55,826 nt of DNA from Verrucomicrobiia bacterium. GTDB taxonomy: Bacteria > Verrucomicrobiota > Verrucomicrobiia > Opitutales > Opitutaceae. A program made the position numbers and the translations under genes. The notes beneath the pieces were generated by a model, which had not been told where the DNA came from, did not search any database, and saw only the letters and a list, made by a program, of their open reading frames with translations. Positions 42,972 through 52,208 of the stretch are shown piece after piece (the first letter of the stretch is position 1; each line of letters begins with the position of its first letter). The stretch lies in contig WYBX01000141.1 of assembly GCA_011525695.1 (NCBI GenBank), positions 1 through 55,826 on the forward strand, read 5' to 3'.

Positions 42972-44480
42972 TCAGCGCGGCGGCGCCTTGGTTGCCCGCA
43001 CCAGCCGGGCAAGTTCCGCCTTCATCGCGTCGAGCCTTTCCCTCGCCCGCGGGTTCGCAGCCAGATTCCGCATTTCGTAAGGATCCCGGTTCAGATCATA
43101 CAACTCGTCCGCATTGGGGAGGTGGAGGTAATGGATGTACTTCCAGTCATTGGTCCGAACGGCCTGGTAACCCATGTTGTGGACGCGCGGAAAAACCGTG
43201 TCGGTGTAATACTCGATCAGGAAGGAGTCTCGGATTTCGGGGCCGTCCTGCCGGAGTAGATTCACGAGTGACTTGCCCTGGAGGTTGGCGGGGGCCGGCG
43301 CGCCGCCCAGTTCGAGCAGCGTCGGCGCGAGATCAATCGTCAGCACCACCTGGACACGCCGGGAGTTGACCTCCTTGATCCCGGCGGGGTAGCGCACGGC
43401 CAACGGAATCCGGATGGCTTCCTCATAGGCGAGGCGGCGCTCCACGCTGAGTCCGTGCTCGCCATAGAAGTAGCCGTGGTCGCTCATCACAACGAAGACG
43501 GTTCGATCCAGTTCGCCGCTGGCCTCGAGTGCTTCCAGCAGGGCGCCGGTGCTGTCGTCGACGGAAGCCAGCATCCGCAGCCGGTCGAGGATGGTCTTGT
43601 CGCTTGAGCCGGTATCGGGCCCCAGCGGTTCGAGCCCGGGCAGTGACTGGGCCAGCGCCGGCTTGCCCTCAGGGCGACCGAGTGCATTTGGCCGGCGGGG
43701 GACATCTTCATCGGCGTAAAGCCCCTGATGCCGTTTGGCGGGAATGAACGTCGATGCCTTCGGATCGGAGAGCGATCCATCCGCGTGCTGCACGGTTTCG
43801 GGATGCAGCGCCTTGTGCGACAAATAGAGAATAAAGGGCTTCGTGCGCGGTTGGCGGAGGAATTCGAGGGCCCGCTCGGTGAGCATGTCGGTCACATAGC
43901 CGGAGGTTTGCACCAGCTTGCCGTTCACATTCAGGGGAGCGTCCATGGTTGTGCCCTGTCCCTTGAGGCAGGCCCAGTAGTTGAAGCCCGGGCGGGGCGA
44001 CGGATCATTGCCCATGTGCCATTTCCCCACGAAGGCCGTGTCATAGCCGGCCTTTTGCAGGAGAAGGGGAAAGGTGACCAGCTGATGAGACGCCGGGCTG
44101 CGGTCAGTGTTGTCGGTGATCCCATGGGTGTGGGCGTAAAGCCCCGTCAAAATCGTCGCCCGGCTGGGCGAGCAGAGCGGCGTGGTGGCAAAAGCATTCT
44201 CGAACCTCACGCCTTCCCGCGCGATGCGATCCAGATGCGGGGTCCTCGAGAAAGGGTGTCCGCCGAAACCGACATCGTCCCAGCGCAGATCATCGACGAG
44301 CACGACGACCATGTTGGGGCGGGAATCAGCAGCGTGGGAGGCGAGTGCGCCGAGCAGGACGGCAGCGAGGCAGCCGGCGCGCAGCGCGGCCGTGGCCCGG
44401 ACCAGCGAGGCGGGGCGGAGCAGATCGGACACACGATCGGGACGCGCCGATGCGGAAGGAAATGTCGGATGCATGGGCAT
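42972..44480 (-). CDS. Sulfatase (type I, Cys formylglycine motif)
   Basis: This protein of about 502 residues starts at the ATG at 44480 (next ATG at 44474) with a probable export signal (RAGCLAAVLLGALASHAAD). It has PNMVVVLVDDLRWDDVG (metal-binding DD), the modification motif LCSPSRATILTGLYAHTHG with C103, VGKWHMG, FVVMSDHGYFYGEHG (metal-binding DH) and the C-terminal YLHLPNADELYDLNRDPYE. Cys to formylglycine needs a maturation enzyme; no convincing one is in the window, since the FGE-like gene at 51139 lacks the cysteines. It is convergent with the NagX-like gene, so a role in desulfating an amino-sugar glycan is suggested by place only. The AraC gene lies upstream on the same strand. Confidence 0.93.
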   Translation of the reverse strand: MPMHPTFPSASARPDRVSDLLRPASLVRATAALRAGCLAAVLLGALASHAADSRPNMVVVLVDDLRWDDVGFGGHPFSRTPHLDRIAREGVRFENAFATTPLCSPSRATILTGLYAHTHGITDNTDRSPASHQLVTFPLLLQKAGYDTAFVGKWHMGNDPSPRPGFNYWACLKGQGTTMDAPLNVNGKLVQTSGYVTDMLTERALEFLRQPRTKPFILYLSHKALHPETVQHADGSLSDPKASTFIPAKRHQGLYADEDVPRRPNALGRPEGKPALAQSLPGLEPLGPDTGSSDKTILDRLRMLASVDDSTGALLEALEASGELDRTVFVVMSDHGYFYGEHGLSVERRLAYEEAIRIPLAVRYPAGIKEVNSRRVQVVLTIDLAPTLLELGGAPAPANLQGKSLVNLLRQDGPEIRDSFLIEYYTDTVFPRVHNMGYQAVRTNDWKYIHYLHLPNADELYDLNRDPYEMRNLAANPRARERLDAMKAELARLVRATKAPPR

Positions 44481-44678
44481 GGGTGGGAAAGTCCGGCAAT
44501 GATAAGGTGCAACTCGGGGTGCCTCGGGGCCGGTCTCTGAAGCAAGCGAAGAATCCGCCGGGTACACGTCAATGTATTCCGGGCCTGGCGGCGGACTTGG
44601 TCATGGAATGGGCGGAAAAATACCAGAATGCGCCAGGCTCGGCTGCCTGACTGCGAGCGACGCCCGAGACTTCAGCTG

Positions 44679-45752
44679 TTACGCGGCGGAGCCCAACCGG
44701 GCGTGGATCTGCCCGCGAAAGGCGCGGGGGCTGACCTGCTTCGCACGCAGGAACTGCCGGTTGAAGTTCGAAAGGTTGCTGAAACCGCATTCGTAGCTGA
44801 TCTCCGTCACCGTCTTGTCCGTCTCAATCAGCAGCCGACAGGCACGACCAATCCGGAGCTCGTTGATGAAGCATGGAAATGTCTTTCCGGCGTGCAGGCG
44901 GAAGAACCGGCTGAACGCGCTTTCGCTCAGGTTCATCACCCGGGCGGCGTCCCGCAGCCGGACGCCCTGGTCGTAGGAGCCGTGAATGAAGGCGAGGACG
45001 CGGTTCATCCGCTCCTGATCAAAATGCACGGGGTTGGGCGCCCAGCCCGGGCTGGCCAGCGCGTGGCAATGGCTGGACTCCGCGAGTACGCCGAGGATTT
45101 CGAGGAAATGGATGAACTGCTCGAACGGAGTCATCGCCTGCATTTGGCGCAGGCGCTCGGCCACGGCAGCCTGGGTTGGGCCGAAGAAATGGAGCCCGCG
45201 CCCCGCTCGTTCCAGCAGGCGGCGGATCGGCACGAAAGCCGGCAGCGACATCAGTTTTTCCCCCAGCAGTCCGGGATCGAACTGCAGGAGGATCGCCTCG
45301 ACGCCCGCGGAGCCGGGGGCTTCGGGATCGTGTTTCCAAATGTGCGGTACGTTGGAGCCGAGCAGCACGAGGTCGCCCCGCTTGATGGCCGAAATGTCGT
45401 CAGCAACAATACGGTATCCCTTGCTTTTCAGCACCAGGATGAGTTCGAACTCGGGGTGGGCGTGCCAAGGGCATTCGAACCCGGCCCCTTGGATCGTTTT
45501 CACGGCGAATCCGCCCTCCAGGGCCTTGGGGATCAGCCGTTGATACAGGGGTCTGGCCAGCCGGGCCACGGGGCTGAACTGGCTCGCGGGCGAGGCCGGG
45601 CCGTCGGGGGATAACAGTCGCGGGTCACTGACCGGCCAGGCTGCAACCAGAGTGGAGCCGGCGGCTCCATCGCGGCGAGTCATGCCCCCGGGAGGGGAGG
45701 ATGCTCGGATTGAATTACTCCAGGCCATGGGGGAGGGGAGGGCTAGGCGCAT
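44679..45752 (-). CDS. AraC-family regulator with N-terminal cupin
   Basis: This 357-residue protein has an N-terminal cupin-like effector domain (GFECPWHAHPEFELILVLKS, IKRGDLVLLGSNVPHIW) and two C-terminal AraC helix-turn-helix units: VRLRDAARVMNLSESAFSRF with FRLHAGKTFPCFI, and KTVTEISYECGFSNLSNFNR with QFLRAKQVSPRAFR. It presumably senses a sugar through the cupin and activates nearby genes. The start is uncertain: ATGs at 45752, 45728 and 45683 are in frame before the conserved region. It lies 25 bases downstream of the PVC dehydrogenase gene and upstream of the sulfatase on the same strand, so it may be co-transcribed with either. Confidence 0.9.
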   Translation of the reverse strand: MRLALPSPMAWSNSIRASSPPGGMTRRDGAAGSTLVAAWPVSDPRLLSPDGPASPASQFSPVARLARPLYQRLIPKALEGGFAVKTIQGAGFECPWHAHPEFELILVLKSKGYRIVADDISAIKRGDLVLLGSNVPHIWKHDPEAPGSAGVEAILLQFDPGLLGEKLMSLPAFVPIRRLLERAGRGLHFFGPTQAAVAERLRQMQAMTPFEQFIHFLEILGVLAESSHCHALASPGWAPNPVHFDQERMNRVLAFIHGSYDQGVRLRDAARVMNLSESAFSRFFRLHAGKTFPCFINELRIGRACRLLIETDKTVTEISYECGFSNLSNFNRQFLRAKQVSPRAFRGQIHARLGSAA

Positions 45753-45776
45753 GAGTTTCTGGGTGGGGGTTTGATG

Positions 45777-48749
45777 TCAACTGTCCGATTTGAGATAGGC
45801 GATCAACGCGGCGAGTTCGGATCGGGTCATCGCCTGTTCGAGCCCGTCGGGCATCAACGAGATGCCGGCATTCGTGATGTGTTGGATGCTGGGCCGGAGC
45901 ACGGTCTCCTCCGTCCCGTGGGCCGTGCGGAGCGTGATGCTGTTATCCGTCTCGGCGACCATCCAGCCTGAAAGGATTCCGCCATCGCGCCGCTCGACGG
46001 TGACCGTCTGGTACGCCGGCAGCACTTCGTAGTTGGGAACAATGATGTGTAGGAGGAGCGCCTCGGCCGGTTGGTTGCGCACTCCGCTCAAGTCCGGCCC
46101 GACCTTGCCGCCCACGCCACCAAGCGTATGGCAGGCGGAGCAGACCCGCAGGAAGACGGCCTTGCCTTGGTCCGGATCCGCTGCTTCACGCAGGAGGGGC
46201 AGGTGCGACTGGTACACTTTCATCCGATCTCCGCCTTCGAGCGGAGCAAAGAGCTCGTTTGCCCGCGCGGCGATGTCCGGTTTTGCATGCTTCATCAGCC
46301 GTTGACGCCACACCGATGGGATGTCCGTTGCTTTCACGACCCCGTCGTTGATCGCCTGCAGCAGGACCTCAATGAACTCCGATTTGGAGACCAGCGCCGA
46401 AATGACCGCCGTCTTGGTTCGCGGGGTGTAGCGGTTCCAAACCTTCTTCCCGGTCAGGAAATGCGCGGCCCGCGGATCGGAGAACCGGGTCAGCGCCGAG
46501 ACGGCCTCGAGCTGCAGTTCGATTGGCTGTCGGGCATCCATCATCCCGACCAGAATCGCACCGGCCCGGTCGAAATCGGTATAGCCAAGCACGCCAGCCG
46601 CAGCGATGCGCATCGCCGTCGGGGCGTCTTCCCGCGCACCAAACGCCGCTGTGGTGCCGATGAATCGTTCCAGCGCGCGATCCGCGTCCGGTGCCTGTCC
46701 CTCCGGCAGCAGCGCCCGGAGCACATTCCTTCCACGTGTCACTTCGGTCCGTGCGGCCAGGCCTTGGACCAGCCCCAAGGTTGTGACGATTCCGCGGGTT
46801 TCTTCGGCTCCGCCCTTGAGCACGTCGCTGAAGAGCTGTCGGCATTCCGCCAGCGTCGCGGCGACACCAAACAGCCGGCCGAGATCCTGCATCACCGCGT
46901 CCGCTGCCCGTTCATCTCCAGCCAGACTCGCGCGAAAAGCATCCAGGAATCCCGTCAGGCGTCCGTTCACACCACTGAGCACGGCTGCGCGGATCCATCG
47001 GTCGGCGCCATCCCGTGCGGCAATCCTCGCGAGCGCCGGCAGTGCCGTGCGGTCCGGCATCGAGCCGAGCACGAGCGCGGCTGCCAGGCGGACGCGCATG
47101 TCCTCATCGTTTGCCGCGACCGCCACCGCCTGGGCAAGCGGCTCGCTTTCGTGGCACGCCCGCTCTGTGAGGAGTACAGCCTGTTCGCGCACACCGGGAG
47201 CTTTGTCCCGCAGCGCGCGCATCAGTGTCGCCAGGTCCAGCCGGCCCAGCGAATGCAGCAGCCAGAGACTGCGAACGCGGCTTTCTGCCTGGGGCGCATG
47301 CAGGACATTGCCTTTCAAAGGCGCGGTCGCCGCCGGATCCGCGCGTTCGAGCAGGAGGCGGTGCGCGGTCCGGCGTTCCCATTCCTCCGCGGAATTCAAC
47401 GCGTCGCAGAGCTGTCCGGTCATGGAATCCCCCGCGAAATCCGCCAGGGGGCGGTGCGCTCGCGGGCCGAAACCCGCTCGCGCAATCCGGTAGATGCGGC
47501 CGGAATCCTTGCCGCTCTGAAAGTCCATCGTTGGCCGGATACCCTCGGGCACGTACTGGGCGTGGTCGATGACCCGGCGGTGCATGTCGGCCAGATACAG
47601 GGCTCCGTCGGGGCCATGCTGGAGGAACACCGGGCGAAACCATTCGTCGCTCGAGGCGAGGAACTCCCGCCCGTCATAGGCCGGTTCGGAACGAAACGAT
47701 ACGCCGTCCGGGCGCAGGATTTGCCGTTGGATCAGGTTCTGGGCTGGCTCGCAGATGAAGGCATTGCCGACGTGCCCCGGAGTGAGCGCCGTCCCCAGGA
47801 AAATCTCCACTCCGCAGGCAGAGGTGAATGTTCCGGTGTGCGACCGGCCCATCAGCTCCGGGATGAAGTCCGCGGTCGTGCTCGCACCGCTGATGGGAAA
47901 CACCTTCGCCTCGGCTTCGACCGGAGAGACATCCTGCATGGTCTCCGTAAACGGGAGATGGGGATTGCGTTGCAGGTGCGAGCGCTCGAGGACGACGTGG
48001 CGGACGGGATGTCGGTTTGAGCAGATGAACCGGCGGCCGAAGGGGTCGAACGAGAGACCAAACTGGCCGCGCCCGCCCGTGGTTTGAAATTCCAGGGTGT
48101 CAGGATGAAAACGGCTGTCGGTCGGAGAGAACGCCACCGGCGGCCGCTCCGGATGCAGGGGGGAGGAGACCTTGCCCTCGTTCAGGCCGCTGGTGACATA
48201 GACCCATCCATCGAGCCCCAGGACGGGATGGCTCATTCTGATTTGGGAGGTCTTGCTGTCCGAAAAGCCGGTGAGCACGACCCGGCGGATGTCCGCCACG
48301 CCGTCGCCGTCCGTGTCCTGCAAATACACGATGTCGGGGGCGCAGGTCACGAACACCCCGCCGCGCCATGGCAGCACGCCATTGGGATAGGTGAACCCGG
48401 TCGCAAATTCCGTCCGCCGGTCAAACCGGCCATCTTGATCGGTGTCCTCCAGCCGGGCGACGCGGCCCTCGGTGGTCGGCTCACCCGCGATGGGGTCGGG
48501 ATAACCGCGGCCCTCGACCACATACAACCCGCCGGTTTCATCGAAGGCAAAAGCGACGGGGTCGATCACCAGCGGCTCTGCGGCCACCAGCGAGATCTCG
48601 AGTCCCGATTCCAGCCGGAAGCTCGCAAGCGCGGCTTCGGGTGAGAGCGCCTTCAGGCGATCAGGGGCAGCCGTTGCGGTGACGGCGGTCAATGCCGCGC
48701 CGAGCAGCGCCAGGCGCCAGGCCGGGCGCTGCGGTGGGGTATTAATCAT
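45777..48749 (-). CDS. PVC-type membrane-bound dehydrogenase, HEAT repeats and cytochrome c domain
   Basis: This 990-residue protein has a signal peptide (RLALLGAALTAVTATAAP). Its N-terminal beta-propeller holds LEISLVAAEPLVIDPVAFAF, RVARLEDTDQDGRFDRR and HGPDGALYLADMHRRVIDHA, the signature of PVC-type dehydrogenases. A middle region of HEAT-like helical repeats follows (RTALPALARIAARDGADRWI). A C-terminal heme domain carries C870-S-A-C873-H874, with VGPDLSGVRNQPAEALL and SLMPDGLEQAMTRSELAAL after it. This large family is nearly specific to Planctomycetes and Verrucomicrobia and supports the taxonomic call. It is thought to oxidise sugars or related alcohols in the periplasm. It is divergent from a DUF1080 gene across a 65-base gap. 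Confidence 0.9.
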   Translation of the reverse strand: MINTPPQRPAWRLALLGAALTAVTATAAPDRLKALSPEAALASFRLESGLEISLVAAEPLVIDPVAFAFDETGGLYVVEGRGYPDPIAGEPTTEGRVARLEDTDQDGRFDRRTEFATGFTYPNGVLPWRGGVFVTCAPDIVYLQDTDGDGVADIRRVVLTGFSDSKTSQIRMSHPVLGLDGWVYVTSGLNEGKVSSPLHPERPPVAFSPTDSRFHPDTLEFQTTGGRGQFGLSFDPFGRRFICSNRHPVRHVVLERSHLQRNPHLPFTETMQDVSPVEAEAKVFPISGASTTADFIPELMGRSHTGTFTSACGVEIFLGTALTPGHVGNAFICEPAQNLIQRQILRPDGVSFRSEPAYDGREFLASSDEWFRPVFLQHGPDGALYLADMHRRVIDHAQYVPEGIRPTMDFQSGKDSGRIYRIARAGFGPRAHRPLADFAGDSMTGQLCDALNSAEEWERRTAHRLLLERADPAATAPLKGNVLHAPQAESRVRSLWLLHSLGRLDLATLMRALRDKAPGVREQAVLLTERACHESEPLAQAVAVAANDEDMRVRLAAALVLGSMPDRTALPALARIAARDGADRWIRAAVLSGVNGRLTGFLDAFRASLAGDERAADAVMQDLGRLFGVAATLAECRQLFSDVLKGGAEETRGIVTTLGLVQGLAARTEVTRGRNVLRALLPEGQAPDADRALERFIGTTAAFGAREDAPTAMRIAAAGVLGYTDFDRAGAILVGMMDARQPIELQLEAVSALTRFSDPRAAHFLTGKKVWNRYTPRTKTAVISALVSKSEFIEVLLQAINDGVVKATDIPSVWRQRLMKHAKPDIAARANELFAPLEGGDRMKVYQSHLPLLREAADPDQGKAVFLRVCSACHTLGGVGGKVGPDLSGVRNQPAEALLLHIIVPNYEVLPAYQTVTVERRDGGILSGWMVAETDNSITLRTAHGTEETVLRPSIQHITNAGISLMPDGLEQAMTRSELAALIAYLKSDS

Positions 48750-48814
48750 TAAGAATGGAACTTGAACAATGAGAACAAAAGGTTCAACCGATTCTTTGCC
48801 CCAAGGCCAATTTT
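48750..48814. promoter_or_regulatory. Divergent promoter region with TTGAAC half-sites
   Basis: The 65 bases between the divergent dehydrogenase and DUF1080 genes are AT-rich and contain TTGAAC (48762-48767) and GTTCAA (48782-48787), an inverted pair with a 14-base spacer, plus other GAAC steps. The same half-sites occur upstream of the GntR operon at 12066-12094. Both promoters must lie here; a shared operator is possible but unproven. Confidence 0.4.
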
Positions 48815-49738
48815 ATGCCTTTCCTCAATCCACCACGTCCCTTACGGGCCGGCTCGGCTGCTGCCGTCCGCGCCCTTCCCCCGTTGGCCGGCGCCCTGCT
48901 CGCGCTGCTCCTCGCGGCCGCCGCTCCCGCAGGGGAGCCGGCGCCGATTACTCCGCGGCAGCCCATCGCCCTTTTCAATGGGAAGGATCTTTCTGCATTC
49001 GAGACATGGATACCGATGCACACCGGCCCGGATTGGGATCAGGTCTTCACCGTGGTCGATCAGATTGACGGTGCGCCGGCCATTCGGATTAGTGGCCAGC
49101 GTTTCGGCGGCCTGCTCACGCGGGAAAGCTTCACCCGTTACCGGCTGGTGGCGGAATTCCGCTGGGGGCTGGTGACGTGGCACCCCCGGGCGGACAAATC
49201 CCGCGACTCCGGCATCCTGCTGCATTGCCAGGGCGAACCCGGCAATGCCAGCCCCCGCTTCGACTCGCCGTGGATGCGTTCCGTTGAATACCAAATCATC
49301 GAGGGCGGGACGGGTGATTTCATCCTGATCGGCGGACACGCGCGCCGCGGCGGTGAGCTGATTCCGGTCGAACTTACGGTCGCGGTGCCGCCCGGCGGGA
49401 AAAATTGGAGCCCGGACGGAGTGCCCACACGGTACCAGCGCGGACGGATCAACTGGCAGCATCGAGATCCGGAATGGAAGGATGTGCTGGGCGTGCGCGG
49501 ATCGAAAGATGTGGAAAAGCCGGTGGGGGAATGGAACCTCATTGAAGTGATCTGCGACGGACCCCGCATCATCAGCTTCTTGAACGGGGTCAAGGTCAAC
49601 GAAGGCACGGAGAGCTCTATTCAAGCGGGGCGGCTGCTCTTCCAAACAGAGGGGGCCGAACTCTATTTTCGACGGATCGAATTGCATCCCTTGTCCGCCC
49701 CGGCTCCTCGTCGTATACCGGAAACCGGCGGTAGCTAA
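48815..49738 (+). CDS. Secreted DUF1080 protein (3-keto-glycoside hydrolase-like)
   Basis: This 307-residue protein has a signal peptide (LPPLAGALLALLLAAAAPAG) and the DUF1080 fold: QPIALFNGKDLSAFETW, FGGLLTRESFTRYRLVAEFR, SGILLHCQGEPGN, SVEYQIIEGGTGDFILIGG, WNLIEVICDGPRIISFLNGV and GRLLFQTEGAELYFRRIEL. The family is concanavalin-like and includes enzymes that cleave 3-keto-disaccharides, acting after a sugar oxidoreductase; many members are only predicted. It is divergent from the PVC dehydrogenase and followed by a GntR/LacI-type regulator. Two DUF1080 units and two Gfo/Idh genes in the window make a 3-keto-sugar route worth considering. Confidence 0.88.
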   Translation: MPFLNPPRPLRAGSAAAVRALPPLAGALLALLLAAAAPAGEPAPITPRQPIALFNGKDLSAFETWIPMHTGPDWDQVFTVVDQIDGAPAIRISGQRFGGLLTRESFTRYRLVAEFRWGLVTWHPRADKSRDSGILLHCQGEPGNASPRFDSPWMRSVEYQIIEGGTGDFILIGGHARRGGELIPVELTVAVPPGGKNWSPDGVPTRYQRGRINWQHRDPEWKDVLGVRGSKDVEKPVGEWNLIEVICDGPRIISFLNGVKVNEGTESSIQAGRLLFQTEGAELYFRRIELHPLSAPAPRRIPETGGS

Positions 49739-49750
49739 TGATTGACCTGG

Positions 49751-49763
49751 ATTAAGGTTTAAT
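49751..49763. promoter_or_regulatory. Short AT palindrome at the GntR/LacI-type regulator start
   Basis: ATTAA-GGT-TTAAT is a 5-bp inverted repeat ending one base before the start codon at 49764. It could be an autoregulatory operator. AT-rich palindromes of this size also arise by chance, so confidence is low. Confidence 0.25.
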
Positions 49764-50942
49764 ATGTTGCAGGACGTCGTGAAGGACCGCCTGAGCTTCG
49801 ATGTGAATCGCCCGAAGGCGATCTATCAACAGATCCGCGATCATGTCCGCGAGCTGATCAAGAGCGGCAGCCTTGCCCCAGGTGACAGGCTTCCACCCAC
49901 GAGTGACCTCGCCGTGCGGTGGAACACTCACGCGGCGTCGATCCATGCGGCGCTGAATCCGCTGGTCAAGGAGGGGTTGCTCAGCCGGCGCCCGCGCATT
50001 GGCACCTTCGTCACGGCGCGGCGCAACCGGCTCTCGGAAATTAGCATCTACTATGATGCCGACATCTGGAATCATCACGCCAGTGCGTTCAAGCGGGCGG
50101 TGCACATCCATCTCGCGGAGTTGCTGGGAAAGAAAGGAATCGACGTGCGCGTCTGGGTCGATCCCCGGGGCGGGCGTGGACGTTCCGCGCCATGGGATGC
50201 GCTGACGGCGGCGGCGGAGCGGCGGGTGGCGCAGGCGATCATTGCGACGGATGTACCCGAGGAGGTGATCGGGTGGATCGATGAACTGCCCGTGCCGGCA
50301 GCTTTCTTCAGCAACACCGCCGCAGTGAAGAACCGGGTGTGCCTGGATTTCCAGCAATTTGCCTCTGCCTCTGCCAAGTTGTTGAAGAAGCAGGGATGCC
50401 GTTCCGCCGGCGTGATCTCCATCCTTGAGGATCGCAACGGGGACGCTGTCAGGACGAACGGCGAGTGCGATTTCCAAGGCCAGTTCATTGCCGCGTGCCG
50501 TGAGCTTGGGCTGGAAGTGAGAAGCGAATGGCTCCGGATGGCGGAGCGGTTTGTGCCGGACGAGTCCCAGGAGGATTTCGGATACGTGGAGTTCGGTCGG
50601 ATCTGGTCGCAAGCCAAGCGGCCCGATGGCCTGGTCGTCTTCCCGGACACCAGCCTGCCTGGCGTTGTCACGGCGGTGCTCGAGAAACAGGTTCGCGTGC
50701 CCGCTGACCTGAAGATAATCGCCCACAAGCATGCGGAGATCAGCATCCTCTGCCCATTGCCGGTTACCTATCTTTATAGCAGTGCCCGGCAGATTGCAGA
50801 GGCATTGTTCTATCAGGTGCAACGCCAGCTCGAGGGGAACGCCTGCACCCCGATTGTCCTGCCATTCCAGCTGCGCGCGACCTTCAAGAGTTCCGACTGG
50901 AGTGGCAAGACGGCGCGGGCAAACAGAAATGGCAATTCTTAG
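49764..50942 (+). CDS. GntR-HTH / LacI-type effector-domain regulator (AraR-like architecture)
   Basis: This 392-residue protein has an N-terminal GntR winged helix (KAIYQQIRDHVRELIKSGSL, GDRLPPTSDLAVRWNTHAAS, HAALNPLVKEGLLSRRPRIG). Its C-terminal periplasmic-binding-protein-like domain holds AQAIIATDVPEEVIGWIDEL, SAGVISILEDRNGD and GLVVFPDTSLPGVVTAVLEK. This matches the AraR/XylR-style combination that represses sugar operons until a sugar binds. The start is ATG at 49764, just after a short palindrome. It follows the DUF1080 gene in the same direction (25-base gap) and probably controls it or the divergent dehydrogenase. The sugar ligand is unknown. Confidence 0.88.
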   Translation: MLQDVVKDRLSFDVNRPKAIYQQIRDHVRELIKSGSLAPGDRLPPTSDLAVRWNTHAASIHAALNPLVKEGLLSRRPRIGTFVTARRNRLSEISIYYDADIWNHHASAFKRAVHIHLAELLGKKGIDVRVWVDPRGGRGRSAPWDALTAAAERRVAQAIIATDVPEEVIGWIDELPVPAAFFSNTAAVKNRVCLDFQQFASASAKLLKKQGCRSAGVISILEDRNGDAVRTNGECDFQGQFIAACRELGLEVRSEWLRMAERFVPDESQEDFGYVEFGRIWSQAKRPDGLVVFPDTSLPGVVTAVLEKQVRVPADLKIIAHKHAEISILCPLPVTYLYSSARQIAEALFYQVQRQLEGNACTPIVLPFQLRATFKSSDWSGKTARANRNGNS

Positions 50943-51138
50943 CTGGCTTTCGGTTGTCTCTTACCGGGCGATGTGCCGGAGCCGATCACATACGGGCGAA
51001 TCTGATCAGCCGTGACGATAGGGAGAAAGGCAGGCCGTGCACGAAACCAATGCGGACGAACCTCGAGCAGATTCGGGGAATGCCCGTACCACCAGTGCAA
51101 CGCCCACCAGATTCAGACTTCGCCAAATCTTTGAAATA

Positions 51139-52152
51139 ATGAATCTCCTGCCCAACTTTAACTTCGCGCTGGCGCTGCTTTGGGTTCTGTTCGCATTCGA
51201 TGTTCTTGCGCTGCAAGCGGCCACCCCGCATGTGATCCCGGAGCTTGATTTTACGCTCCAGCCGATACCCGCCGGTGTATTCATCATGGGCAGCCCGGTC
51301 GGCGAGCCTGAACGCGGAGAAAATGAAGGCCCGCCGACACGGGTGACAATCTCGCAGGCTTTTTGGCTGGGCAAATTTGAGGTCACGCACGGGCAATGGC
51401 AGCTGCTGATGGGCACCAACCTTGTCACACAAGCGCAGCGGATGCTGGACGACGACACTCCCTACGATCTCGGGGGCAAGCAGAGGACGATCCGTGATAT
51501 CCGAGGCTTGCACCAGGACAGCGACGCTGAGGACAATGTATACAACCGCGCCGACAATGCACCGATGTATTGGGTGAGCTGGGAGGAGGCCCAGCTCTTT
51601 TGCCGCCGGCTTACCGAGCGGGAGCGCGGACTAGGCCGAGTGCCGGCTGGCTACGAATACCGGCTCCCGACCGAGGCCGAATGGGAGTACGCCTGCCGCG
51701 CGGGGACAACCGAGGCAACCTACGCCGGCAAGTTGGAAGTCAAGGGGAGGAACAACGCCCCGGTGCTCGATGCCATCGCCTGGTATGCCGGCAACTCCAG
51801 TGTGGGGTACGCGGGCAAGGGGATCGACACCGCAGCGATCCAGGAAAAACAATATCCGGGTGGCACTGCCGGACAGCGACAAGTGGGGACCAAGCGGCCG
51901 AACGCGTGGGGCTTATATGATACTCTGGGCAATGTGGGAGAATGGTGCGCAGATTGGCATGCCGACAGGCTGCCGGGCGGCAGGGTGAGTGATCCCAAAG
52001 GACCGGTGACTGGTTCCAAACGCGCGGTCCGGGGCGGCTCCTGGGTCAGCGCGCCCCGCGGCAACCGGGCCGCCCGGCGCGCCGGGTTTGAGCCCGGCCG
52101 CCGCCATGACGACCTCGGTTTCCGAGTCGCCCTCGCCCCCATTCAGCCATGA
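51139..52152 (+). CDS. Formylglycine-generating-enzyme-fold protein lacking catalytic cysteines
   Basis: This 337-residue protein has a signal peptide (LALLWVLFAFDVLALQAATP); the ATG at 51139 is chosen over longer frames for this reason. The SUMF1/FGE-sulfatase domain shows FTLQPIPAGVFIMGSPVGEP, VTISQAFWLGKFEVTHGQW, YRLPTEAEWEYACRAGTTEA and LYDTLGNVGEWCADW. True FGEs end in RGGS-x-x-C...C; here the segment is VRGGSWVSAPRGNRAARR, so both catalytic cysteines are replaced. It therefore should not mature sulfatases. Cys-less members often act as extracellular or regulatory proteins of unknown role. It follows the GntR/LacI-type gene after a 196-base spacer. Confidence 0.85.
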   Translation: MNLLPNFNFALALLWVLFAFDVLALQAATPHVIPELDFTLQPIPAGVFIMGSPVGEPERGENEGPPTRVTISQAFWLGKFEVTHGQWQLLMGTNLVTQAQRMLDDDTPYDLGGKQRTIRDIRGLHQDSDAEDNVYNRADNAPMYWVSWEEAQLFCRRLTERERGLGRVPAGYEYRLPTEAEWEYACRAGTTEATYAGKLEVKGRNNAPVLDAIAWYAGNSSVGYAGKGIDTAAIQEKQYPGGTAGQRQVGTKRPNAWGLYDTLGNVGEWCADWHADRLPGGRVSDPKGPVTGSKRAVRGGSWVSAPRGNRAARRAGFEPGRRHDDLGFRVALAPIQP

Positions 52153-52208
52153 AAGTAGCGTGGTATCACGCTTCGGCCAGGCTGATTGGGCTGTAGCGCC
52201 CGAGCAAA

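Noticed and set aside
46071..48020. Plus-strand frame of 649 codons within the PVC dehydrogenase
   Set aside because: It is antisense to a protein with a signal peptide, propeller and heme motif; its composition is typical of a shadow frame.
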